Of a stretch of 64,000 bases of DNA, positions 31,107-41,653 are shown in pieces. This stretch comes from Cryptomeria japonica. Lineage: Eukaryota > Streptophyta > Pinopsida > Cupressales > Cupressaceae. How positions within the stretch are numbered: the first letter of the stretch is position 1; each line of letters opens with the position of its first letter. The stretch is from the NCBI RefSeq assembly GCF_030272615.1, contig NC_081406.1:216884997-216948996 (forward strand), read 5' to 3'. The notes under the pieces were generated by a model. It saw only the letters and a program-made list of their open reading frames with translations. It made no database searches and was not told the origin of the DNA. The position numbers and the translations under genes were made by a program.

Positions 31107-34100
31107 TGTAATAACCCATCTTCATTTCCTATTTCGTGTAATAACCCACCAAAATTGATTCAACAAAAATTGAGTATTATTTTTTTTTTCATTATGTTTT
31201 ATTCAATTGCATACTCTAGGCATCCATCCAATTAGGATTAGGCATTCATCCATTCGGGATGAGCTTCTAACCATACGGGTTAGGCAATTGTCCATACGGG
31301 ACGTAAAATTCCATCTATCCAATACGGGATAGGCATCTACCCATACGGGGTAGGCATCCATCCAAATGGGACAGGAGATGCTCTGGCCAGAGACTTAGAC
31401 TCATCGGGACCATTCGGGTCCTGAGCCACTCACTAAGTACTACACTCTTCTAACAAGAATGCACCGAGGTTGCCGTCCTTAGGAGTAATTAAAAATAACA
31501 CAAGCTTGAATTCCGCCTCGGAATTTGGCTTAAAGCCTCGGGAAGTCAAGCGAATCCATACGGGATTCCTTCCGAGTATGCATTGAATTAAATTGATTAT
31601 CTTATTTTCCATTTAGGATTCTTACTCAACCAAGCCTAGACCCCACCCACGAACGCCTGAGTACGAGGGACAACTCCGTCCCAAGACTGCCTACATACCC
31701 GCTTCAGCATGGGATCAAGGCGTAAAGTATGTAGTTCTATTTTCTAATCTATGGTTTGATGTAAACTGATTTGTGGGTACGCAACCCTTTCTAGGGTTAG
31801 TGTCCCAGACAGATTCTCTACGGTTGCTACCCACGATGGTAGCACTTAAGCGAAGGCTCAAGATGGCCTATTGCTTGTGGCCTAAAAAAAAGAAAATAAC
31901 TAGATCCTAATACTTATCATGAACGTCACCCAATTGCAAAACACCAATATCCCTTCAAAAAAAGAAATCAATTTCATGAGAGCTTTTGACTTGACCATCC
32001 CTAAGAGGGGTTTACTATGGTTTATCTCAACGGATGTGAAAACCATTTAAAGTTATCTTATTAAATTATCGATCCAAGGGGGATTGCCCGCCCCTCGGAT
32101 TTTAACTTCCAAATGTCCCTTATTACTCCCCGACGATTTATAGGGACGATGCCACAGACGTCGTTAATGCAGCTTTATTAGGCGTTAAGTGCAGTAGTTC
32201 AACACGATGGCATTACCCGTAAGCGTGACCCAGAGGCATCGTATATACCGAACGCTGCTAGTTTTGGTTTTCCAACTCCCTTTGTTTAGTTTTCTAAACT
32301 AACATCATGCTTGAAAATATAATTATGAATTGGATGTACACAATTTAAACTTTAAATACTATCGAAAAAAGAGAGATATTGTTATTCTACAATTGGCATG
32401 ATAATTGAGAACTTATGAGCAATTGCATGTAGATAATGAATGCGGAATAAAAGCAAGGTAAAATAATATCATTGCACACAAAATGAAGAAGTGTTTACTC
32501 TTATTGTAAGAACAATTAAATATAGAGTTACTAGCAATTAGTTTACACTTTTGGGATTAATCATAAGACTTAAAGATTTAAGTAAGCTCAAGTATATCAC
32601 CCAAGAATCAATTAGATCCTCAATGGTTTGGGAGGTCCATTTTTTTTTACAATAATATACCATACGATAATCTCTATTGATTATTAAAACTATTAATAAT
32701 GATTATCAATAATTTATTAATAATTATTACCAATTACATTATTAATAAGTTATTAATAATTATTGTTAATTAATCCAAAACTTATTAAAAAAAATATCTA
32801 AAGTTTATCAATTATCAACAACTAAAACTTTATTACCAACTATTAACAATTAAATTCCAAAAAAAAGGGGATTTAAAATATGGAAGTCGTGGTATTGCGT
32901 GCCCAACGCATTTAGTGGGAGGGGGACCCCACGGTTCCCTCCACTACCCTGCAGCCACTGCCGTAGCAGTGATCGCAGGTTAGTGGAGGGTACTGTAACG
33001 ATACCGCTCCCCACCTGCAGAGTTATTAACTCTGCCTGCGGCCGAAGTCCCATGCAACGTACCGCATGGTGATTACAATTCCTCATGCGATGGGTTTTTT
33101 TCTTAAATGCTTCATGTATATATATATATATGGTTTTATTTATTTTATTTTATCTTTTTTTTTTTTTTTTCTCTTTTCCAGGTTAATTTAAATAGATAGA
33201 GAGTAGATTTAAACTTTAAGGATAAAATAAATTAAAATATTAAGTAGTAATGGGGTTCATTCTCAGGAATAAATAACCCATAGGGATAAACAATCCAGGG
33301 AGAATAACTAGATCCCAGCATAGTGCAGAGGATTGAAAACCAGATGTGTAACTAAAGGTAACTCATATTTTGCTTCCACACAGAGATTAAAATATCCCAG
33401 AGAGTAAATCGTTTCCAGCCATGAAAGGTAGATGGATTTATGCAGGCTTATGATTGTATTTCGTTAGTTTGATTTCACTCTAACATTTACAGGGATAAAT
33501 TTATTCCTACAGGAGGATTTAATTCATTCAAAACAAGATTTTATTCATAGCAAGGAATATTTTAATTCTATAGCAAGAATTTGAAAGACAACATTTTGAT
33601 TCTTCAAACTGGCAAAATCTAACCTACAGCAAGCAATTGATGGATAATATTTTAATTAACAGTATCCAATCTACAGCAAGAAATTGAAAGACAATATTTT
33701 AAATCTTCAAGCTAACATTATCCAATCTACAACAAGAAATTGAAGGATAATAATATTATTTAATAGTATCCAATCTACAACAAGAAGTTGAAAAACAATA
33801 TTTTAATTCTTCAACTCATCCACTACAAACAGATTTCAACTAAGTTCAACAATATATTAAACCTTGATCTAACAACAATTTTTTTTTTTTTTACAAATGA
33901 ATCTAATTCCTATCAAAATCTGAAACTAAATTTCTTATCAAGACTCTGAAAAAAAACAATTAATCTAGTTCTCATCAAATGATTCTAATCACCTACTTCT
34001 TATAAAAATTTGAAACTAATTCTTTCAAGAATCTGAAAACAAAAGAATCTCATTCTCATCAAATGATTCTAATTACCTACTTCTTATAAAAATTGAAACT

Positions 34101-34740
34101 AATTCTTTCAAGAATCTGAAAACAATGAATCTCATTCTCATCAAATGATTCTAATTTCCTAAACAATTTAATCAAATCTAATTGCAACAAAATAAGATGC
34201 ATGAAAACTAAATTTGAAAGAACCTGGGTGCTTGGAAATGGTGTAGAATCCTCTATGAATCTTCCTTGATCCTCCAAACTTGAAGAGAAGTCCTCCCAAA
34301 CAAAATCTTAGCTGAAAATGAAAATTGACTACAAAGGAAAATTTTACTTGAAGAATTTCTTATGGAATAGCCAACCACTCATTTTGAAACTTGTACATCT
34401 TTTATAAAAGAAATTTCAAATTCCCACTACCTAATTTTTAATTGAAAAAAAAGAGATTCTCTCCCAATTTGGCCTTTATGCAAATTGATTAGGCTTAGTG
34501 GGAGGAGTTACATGCAAGGGTGGTGGAGAAGCCTCTAGAAGCTTCTTATTCCTCCTACAACATGTGCCTTAATTTGGGTGAGGGAAATTAAATAACCAAT
34601 TAAAAATATATATGTATTTTCCATGTGTGTGTGTGGTTTATTATTTTTATTCCCTTACAATATTCATTCAATAGTTTATCCAAAGAAATATAATAGAGTT
34701 TTGTATTTAAATCAAAAGGTGATAAAGGAGGGTTGTGACA
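31107..34740 (-). repeat. 3' LTR of the Tekay-like element
   Basis: TGTAATAACCC to GGGTTGTGACA, 3,634 bp. It contains an array of TACGGG words (31240-31380), a GC-rich block with a strong hairpin (32880-33090), a short TA run (33116-33130), repeats of about 60 bp (33600-33810) and of about 83 bp (33971-34160). None of the short open frames in it is supported as a gene. Confidence 0.9.
32937..32990. other. GC-rich 54-nt hairpin in the LTR (left copy)
   Basis: The arms CCCTCCACTA / TAGTGGAGGG, CCTGC / GCAGG and CACTGC / GCAGTG pair in nested order around a CGTA loop, with small internal loops. The stem lies in a GC-rich block within an otherwise AT-rich LTR. The right LTR has the same structure at about 41436-41488. 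Function unknown. Confidence 0.7.
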
Positions 34741-34753
34741 TCCTCCCCCCCTT
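34741..34753 (-). promoter_or_regulatory. Polypurine tract of the Tekay-like element
   Basis: The coding strand reads AAGGGGGGGAGGA directly before the 3' LTR, the expected site for plus-strand priming. Confidence 0.8.
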
Positions 34754-34813
34754 AATCTGTGCATCGTCCCGATGCACTTATTAAATGCATTCAAAAGAGT
34801 TTATAGTTCATGT

Positions 34814-36559
34814 TCAAAACAAAAAAGGAAACAACTGCTGCATCTCCTTAGTATCCTCCCACGTGGCATTCTTTTCGTCATACTAGTCCCATTGCACCTT
34901 GCACTGATCAACCTCTCTGTTGCGCAACTGGCACTGGCGCCTCTCCAAGATTATGAATGGCTCTATCATTATTCCCCCCATTTCTTGGACCTATAAAGAA
35001 TCCCAATTCAAAATGTGTTTCTCATCAGGTACATATTTTTTAAGAAGAGATACATGGAAGACATCATGGATTTGGCTCAATTGGGGAGGTAAGGCCAACC
35101 GATAAGCAACTGGATTAATTCTTCCCAATATTTCAAAAGGTCCGACATAACGAGGTGCAAGCTTAGTCTTTTTCCCAAATCTTATGGAACTCTTGTGTGG
35201 CCTAACCCTTAGGAAGACTTTCTCTCCTACTTCAAACTCCCTTGGTGTTCTATTTTTGTCTGCATAACTTTTTTGCCTATCCGAGGCTTCCTTCAATCTT
35301 TGCCTAATTTCCTTAATTTTCCTTTCCATTTCTTTCAACATATCTGGTCCAATAATCACTCTATCTTCAAGACTATCCCAACTCAAAGGTGTTCGACATG
35401 GTCTACCATACAAAGCTTCAAAAGGTTCCATTCCCAAAGATGTTTGATATGTATTATTGTAGGCAAACTCTACCAAAGGTAGGTACTCTTCCCATTTCCT
35501 CTGTTGGTCCATGCAGTACATGCGAAGCAGGTCTTCCATAATCTGATTTGTCCTTTCTGTCTGACCGTCGGTTTCCGGATGGTATGCGGTGCTAAAATTT
35601 AGTTGAGTTCCTAGAGCTGATTGAAGAGTGGTCCAAAACCTGGAAGTGAATCTTGCATCTCTGTCTGATATGATTTTCTCTGGTATTCCATGCAACCTAG
35701 CTATCTCCTTAACGAAGCGTCTAGCCAAGGTGGGTGCATCATCCGTCAGATTTCCTGGTATAAAGTGTGCCACTTTAGTGAGTTTGTCAATTACCACCAT
35801 TATTGCATCATGCCTAGAAGGTGACATGGGTAACCCTTGTACAAAATCCATGCTAATAACTTGCCACTTATGTTGAGGTACATCGTGCAATTGTAACAAT
35901 CCAGCTGGGTGTCTATGTTCTACCTTTACTCTTTGACACTCCAAACATTTAGCTACATACTTGACAATATCGCTCTTCAACCCTTGCCAAAAGTATAATT
36001 TCTTTAGATCTGCATAAAGTTTGGTAACTTCTGGGTGGCCTGAATAAGGGGCATTGTGAGCCTCCGACAAGACTACTTCCCTTAAACTCCCTGAATTAGG
36101 AATATAGATTCTGTTATTGTATCTGAGCAACCCATCTTCATCTAATGTATACCCTTCGACCTTAGGATCGGTCGGGTTGTGTCTTATAGTTAATTTGACT
36201 TGCTCATACCATGGGTCATGTCCTTGTTCATCCATTACTTGCCTTTTGAAAGAGGTTTTGAAGGTTGCTATAGTCATCAAGTGTCTCCTCCTACTTAAGG
36301 CATCTGCCACCCTATTTTCTTTTCCCTTAATATATTCAATTTCAAAATCATATTCACTTAGAAACTCTAACCACCTTCTTTGTCTGGCATTTAAGTGAGG
36401 TTGGGTAAAGATGTATTTTAGTCCTTGGTTATCTGACTTAAGCTCAAAGGGCTTCCCTAGCAAGAAGTGTCTCCATTTTTGCAGGGCATGCACAATTGCT
36501 GCCAACTCTAAGTTGTGGGGTGCATAATTGACTTCATGAGTCTTTAGCTTCCTAGATTA
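34814..36559 (-). pseudogene. Tekay-like pol: RNase H C-part, integrase, chromodomain
   Basis: The open part 34991-36505 starts after a TAA at 36557-36559 that interrupts RNase H. In order: RNase H end (YAPHNLELAAIVHALQKW, KGKENRVADALSRRR); integrase zinc domain (HNAPYSGHPEVTKLYADL ... CLECQRVK); core with VISMDFVQGLP (D), KIISDRDARFTSRFW (D) and YHPETDGQTERTNQ (E); GPF/Y module (YVGPFEILGRINPVAYRL, VFHVSLLKKYV). A TAG at 34991-34993 ends the open part, but the same frame continues through IMIEPFIILERRQCQLRNRE and NATWEDTKEMQQLFP to TGA at 34814, i.e. a chromodomain, with one more TAG at 34883-34885. All integrase catalytic residues are intact. Confidence 0.85.
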
Positions 36560-38170
36560 GTAGGCCACTACCCCTTCATCTTGGACAAGTACTCCTCCTA
36601 ACCCTTCAATAGAAGCATCTGTTATGACTGTGAAGTGTCCATTTGGATCTGGTACCCTTAGAATGGGTGCTGAAGTTAGTTTTCCCTTCAAGATTTGAAA
36701 TGCCTTATCACTTTGCTCGGTCCATACAAACCTTTTGCCCTTCCTTTGCAACGAGGTGATGGGGTTTGCTATCTTAGAGAATCCTTCCACAAACCTCCTA
36801 TAGTAACCTGCTAGCCCCATAAAGCTTCTTACCTCTGAAACATTCTTAGGGATTGGCCATTCTACTATCGCCTTTATTTTATCTGGGTCGACTGCTATTC
36901 CTTCCTTTGATATTATATGCCCAAGATAGTGAATCTTTTCCTCAAAGAAGGCACATTTGGACAATTTTCCATATAACTTATGTTCTCTCAATCTTTGCAA
37001 AACAATTTGTAGGTGCACTAAATGTTCCTCTTCATTTCTAGAGTAAATCAATATGTCATCCAAAAATACCAAAACAAACTTATCCAAGTAGTCATGGAAT
37101 ACACTATTCATTAGGTTCATGAATGCAGCTGGGGCATTAGTTACTCCAAAAGGGACTACTGTGAATTCATAATGTCCATACCTCGTCTCGAAAGCTGTCT
37201 TTGGAATGTCTTCTTCCTTAATTCTGAGTTGATGATACCCTGACCGGAGATCTATCTTTGAGAAAACTGCCGCTCCTTTCATTTGGTCAAAAAGGTCCTC
37301 TATGCGAGGTAAGGGATACCTATTCTTTATGGTGACTTTGTTCAACATCCTATAGTCGATGCATAGCCTTAAGGTTCCATCCTTCTTCTTAACAAATAAA
37401 ACTGGCGCTCCCCATGGTGATACACTTGGCCTTATTAATCCCTTGGCTAAGAGTTCCTCTAATTGCATTTTGAGCTCTTGTAATTCGGTTGTGTTCATCC
37501 GGTAAGGTGCCTTTGATACTGGTTCAGCTCCTGGGAGTACTTCGATAGAAAAGTCAAACTTTCTCTTAGGGGGTAAACCGGGTAGTTCTTCTGGAAAAAC
37601 ATCCTTAAACTCCTTTAAGAAAGGGGTATTTTCAAAGGTTGGTGTATTTTCCTCCTTTCCTTCATCAATTTCAACCATAAAGATTTGTCCCCCTCTTCTC
37701 CTTTCCTTCTTTAATTGCATTGCTGAGATAGTTTCTATATTAATGGGTTTAAACTTCCCTTGGATTTTGACCCTTTTCCCCCCATCATCCAAACATTCAA
37801 CAACTTTGCTATAAAAATCTACATTAGCTTGATGGTCTGCTAACCAACTCATTCCCATAATTACATCATATAATCCTAGGGGTGCCACATAGAGATCTAC
37901 CCTTGTTTCGAACTCAGGGAATTGTACCCTTGCCCTCGGTAAACACTTAGTTACTTCTCTAGTTGCCTTATCCCCATATTGAACCGTCCATGATGACTCC
38001 ATTTGATTAACTTTTAATGCATATTTGTTTACTAATTCAGGTGAGATGAAACATTCAGATGATCCAGTGTCAATTAGAATTGATATTGGTTGTTCAAATA
38101 GTGTACCTGTAGTTTCCACGGGAACATTCTGGTATCTTCTTCTTTGGTTCCTAACCGCTGCATGAATCCT
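36557..38170 (-). pseudogene. Tekay-like pol: protease, RT, RNase H N-part
   Basis: An open frame in the same phase as gag, after the gag TAG at 38171-38173. Protease has the intact motif [15 protein letters not shown] (catalytic D-T-G). RT has [97 protein letters not shown] and [14 protein letters not shown], with the FLDD box complete. The connection region ([16 protein letters not shown]) leads to RNase H ([16 protein letters not shown]), which is cut by TAA at 36557-36559 in a codon that in relatives reads as an amino acid before SRKL. Apart from that the chain looks functional. Confidence 0.85.
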
Positions 38171-39454
38171 CTATTGGGGCCCTTGTTGGGGTTGATTGGC
38201 CCTAATTTGTCCTTGCATCCTGGGGCACTCTCTAGCAAAATGGTTTTCCCCACACATAAAGCATCCATCTGGAGGACCTCTCCTACCTTGATTTCTAGGG
38301 GGATCATTCCTTGTTTCATTTCCCCTGGGTGGATAAGTTGTCCTGTTCTGCTGGTCATTCCTGTTATAGTTGCCCCTGTTATCATTGCCCCTGTTATTAT
38401 TGCCCCTGTTATTATTGCCTCTGGTATTATCATTTCCATTCCTCTGATATTGATTAGGCGGTGGTCTCCTTTCGGAAGAGTTATTCCTTTGACCCTTGTT
38501 GAAATTAGTGTTTCCATTGAATTCTTGCTTCCTTTTAAATGAGTGGTTCCCATTATAGTTCCGTCCTGCTAGTGTTTGAATCTTCCTCTCTTGCCTTAGG
38601 GACTTTTCAAGTACTTCATTCATATTTCTGGGTCCATGCATATCAACCTCTGCCCCTATGTTGGTATTCAGCCCCAAAATGAATTTCCTTGCTTGGCCTT
38701 CTTCATCCTTTTGGTACATAGGCACATATTTAAGCAACTTGGCGAACTTATCCCAATATTGTTGAACGGATAGGGGCCCTTGACGTAGATTATGGAATTC
38801 TATCACTTTCTCATCAAAGAACAATTGAGGGAGCCACCTATCTCGAAAATGGTGAACAAATTGATCCCATGTGATCGTATCCCTGTTATACCCATTTTGT
38901 TCCTTGGTATTGGTCCACGAACTAGCCGCCTCCCCTGTGAGTTGATAGGAGCCCCATAAAGCCTTGGTTGTTTCGCTAAAATCTCTTAGCTCAAAATAGT
39001 TTTCCATTTCATTTAGCCAATTCTCAGCCCCTTCACCAATCTGCCTCCCATCGAACTTAGGAGGGGTGATTTTCTTTAAATCCTTGGAGAGTTCCAATAT
39101 GTTATTTTCCTTTCCATTACCCATCACATTTCCTTGATTGCTACCAGGGTTTCCATTCTCGGTACCACTTCTGTTCTCATAGTCATTCTGCCTTTCCCTA
39201 AGGTCCTGCAGTGATTGTTCCAAGAAGTTGATTTTATCTCTTTGTTCGGTTAGAAGGTCGATTATAGCTTGGACCCCATCTCCGTTATTCCCTGGGTTGT
39301 GTCGAACCTCTTCATGATCTTCCCCATGGTTTCCTTCATGGTTTTCCTCATGGTTTTCCTCATGGCTTACCTCCCTTTGACTCCTAGTACGTCTTCCATT
39401 ACCCCTTCCTCTTCCTCTTCCTCTTCCTCTTCCTCTTCCTCTTCCTCTTGCCAT
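38171..39454 (-). CDS. Tekay-like gag, 427 aa
   Basis: Complete gag frame starting at 39454. The N-terminus is an (RG)n run of nine units encoded by a CCTCTT microsatellite, followed by acidic E/H/N-rich repeats (SHEENHEENHEGNHGEDHEE). The gag core has PPKFDGRQIGEGAENWLNEM, YFELRDFSETTKALWGSYQL, WDQFVHHFRDRW and VQQYWDKFAKLLKYVPMY. An N/R/G-rich RNA-binding region (GNDNTRGNNNRGNNNRGN) precedes a zinc knuckle GCFMCGENHFARECPRM of form CX2CX3HX4C. The frame ends in TAG at 38171-38173 and continues in phase into protease, so the stop either mutated the fusion or separates gag from pol. The ATG lies about 135 bp after the PBS. Confidence 0.85.
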   Translation of the reverse strand: MARGRGRGRGRGRGRGRGNGRRTRSQREVSHEENHEENHEGNHGEDHEEVRHNPGNNGDGVQAIIDLLTEQRDKINFLEQSLQDLRERQNDYENRSGTENGNPGSNQGNVMGNGKENNILELSKDLKKITPPKFDGRQIGEGAENWLNEMENYFELRDFSETTKALWGSYQLTGEAASSWTNTKEQNGYNRDTITWDQFVHHFRDRWLPQLFFDEKVIEFHNLRQGPLSVQQYWDKFAKLLKYVPMYQKDEEGQARKFILGLNTNIGAEVDMHGPRNMNEVLEKSLRQERKIQTLAGRNYNGNHSFKRKQEFNGNTNFNKGQRNNSSERRPPPNQYQRNGNDNTRGNNNRGNNNRGNDNRGNYNRNDQQNRTTYPPRGNETRNDPPRNQGRRGPPDGCFMCGENHFARECPRMQGQIRANQPQQGPQ

Positions 39455-39589
39455 TCTAGGTTTTACCTGAAAGTTAAATTATGTAGTTAGTTTTTTTTTT
39501 GTGTAGAATAAAATTTAATTTCTATTATTGCAAAACATTCCCTTAGTTGAATAAATTGAAGTGAGCACAAGGCCTAGATTTGAACCTTT

Positions 39590-39601
39590 GCTCTGATACC
39601 A
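39590..39601 (-). promoter_or_regulatory. Primer-binding site of the Tekay-like element
   Basis: The minus strand reads TGGTATCAGAGC, an exact initiator tRNA-Met site, two bases from the 5' LTR. Confidence 0.85.
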
Positions 39602-41435
39602 CATGTAATAACCCATCTTCATTTCCTATTTCGTGTAATAACCCACCAAAATTGATTCAACAAAAATTGAGTATTTTTTTTTTTTTCATTATGTTTTATT
39701 CAATTGCATACTCTGGGCATCCATCCAATTAGGATTAGGCATTCATCCATTCGGGATGAGCTTCTAACCATACGGGTTAGGCAATTGTCCATACGGGACG
39801 TAAAATTCCATCTATCCAATACGGGATAGGCATCTACCCATACGGGGTAGGCATCCATCCAAACGGGATAGGAGATGCTCTGGCCAGAGACTTAGACTCA
39901 TCGGGACCATTCGGGTCCTGAGCCACTCACTAAGTACTACACTCTTCTAACAAGAATGCACCAAGGTCGCCGTCCTTAGGAGTAATTAAAAATAACACAA
40001 GCTTGAATTCTGCCTCAGAATTTGGCTTAAAGCCTCGGGAAGTCAAGCGAATCCATACGGGATTCCTTCTGAGTATGCATTGAATTAAATTGATTATCTT
40101 ATTTTCCATTTAGGATTCTTACTCAACCAAGCCTAGACCCCACCCACGAACGCCTGAGTACGAGGGACAACTCCGTCCCAAGACTGCCTACATACCCACT
40201 TCGGCACGGGATCAAGGCGTAAAGTATGTAGTTCTATTTTCTAATCTATGGTTTGATGTAAACTAATTTGTGGGTACGCAACCCTTTCTAGGGTCAGTGT
40301 CCCAGACAGTTTCTCTGCGGTTGCTACCCACGATGGTAGCACTTAAGCGAAGGCTCAAGATGGCCTATTGCTTGTGGCCTAAAAAAAAGAAAATAACTAG
40401 ATCCTAATACTTATCATGAACGTCACCCAATTGCAAAACGCCAATATCCCTTCAAAAAAAGAAATCAATTTCATGAGAGCTTTTGACTTGACCATCCCTA
40501 AGAGGGGTTTACTATGGTTTATCTCAACGGATGTGAAAATCATTTAAAAGTTATCTTATTAAATTATCGATCCAAGGGGGATTGCCCGCCCCTCGGATTT
40601 TAACTTCCAAATGTCCCTTATTACTCCCCGACGATTTATAGGGACGATGCCACAAACGTCGTTAATGCAGCTTTATTAGGCGTTAAGTGCAGTAGTTCAA
40701 CACGACGGCATTACCCGTAAGCGTGACCCAGAGGCACCGTATATACCGAACGCTGCTAGTTTTGGTTTTCCAACTGCCTTTGTTTAGTTTTCTAAACTAA
40801 CAGCATGCTTGAAAATATAATTATGAATTGGATGTACACAATTTAAACTTTAAATACTATCGAAAAAAGAGAGATATTGTTATTCTACAATTGGCATGAT
40901 AATTGAGAACTTATGAGCAATTGCATGTAGATAATGAATGCGGAATAAAAGCAAGGTAAAATAATATCATTGCACACAAAATGAAGAAGTGTTTACTCTT
41001 ATTGTAAGAACAATTAAATATAGAGTTACTAGCAATTAGTTTACACTTTTGGGATTAATCATAAGACTTAAAGATTTAAGTAAGCTCAAGTTTATCACCC
41101 AAGAATCAATTAGATCCTCAATGGTTTGGGAGGTCCATTTTTTTTTACAATAATATACCATACGATAATCTCTATTGATTATTAAAACTATTAATAATGA
41201 TTATCAATAATTTATTAATAATTATTACCAATTACATTATTAATAAGTTATTAATAATTATTGTTAATTAATCCAAAACTTATTAAAAAAAATATCTAAA
41301 GTTTATCAATTATCAACAACTAAAACTTTATTACCAACTATTAACAATTAAATTCCAAAAAAAAGGGGATTTAAAATATTCAAGTTGTGGTATTGCGTGC
41401 CCAGCGCATTTAGTGGGAGGGGGACCCCACGGTTC

Positions 41436-41488
41436 CCCCCACTACCCTGCGGCCACTGCCGTAGCAGTGACCGTAGGTTAGTGGAGGG
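41436..41488. other. GC-rich hairpin in the LTR (right copy)
   Basis: Same nested stem as at 32937-32990 with CACTGC-CGTA-GCAGTG at its tip; the outer arm pairs CCACTA with TAGTGG. Directly 3' lies GGTACCGTAACGGTACC, a second dyad that is complete here and partly decayed in the left copy. Confidence 0.7.
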
Positions 41489-41611
41489 TACCGTAACGGT
41501 ACCGCTCCCCACCTGCAGAGTTATTAACTCCGCCTGCGGCCGAAGTCCCATGCAACGTACCACGTGGTGATTACAATTCCTCATGCGATGGGTTTTTTTC
41601 TTAAACGGTTC

Positions 41612-41618
<7 letters not shown>

Positions 41619-41650
<32 letters not shown>
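41619..41650. repeat. (TA)n microsatellite in LTR
   Basis: A TA run of about 15 units in the right LTR versus about 7 units at 33116-33130 in the left, a length change since insertion. Confidence 0.8.

Positions 41651-41653
<3 letters not shown>

Noticed and set aside
31213-31380. Regularly spaced short repeats considered as a CRISPR array
   Set aside because: Repeats are under 12 bp and imperfect, in a plant LTR; no cas genes.
32850-33086. 78-codon open frame on the minus strand, present in both Tekay-like LTRs (also 41348-41584)
   Set aside because: It lies over the GC-rich hairpin block; GC-rich DNA has few stops, and its conservation between LTRs is due to recent duplication by transposition.
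39269-39490. Ser-rich plus-strand frame opposite gag
   Set aside because: Shadow of the CCTCTT microsatellite and gag.
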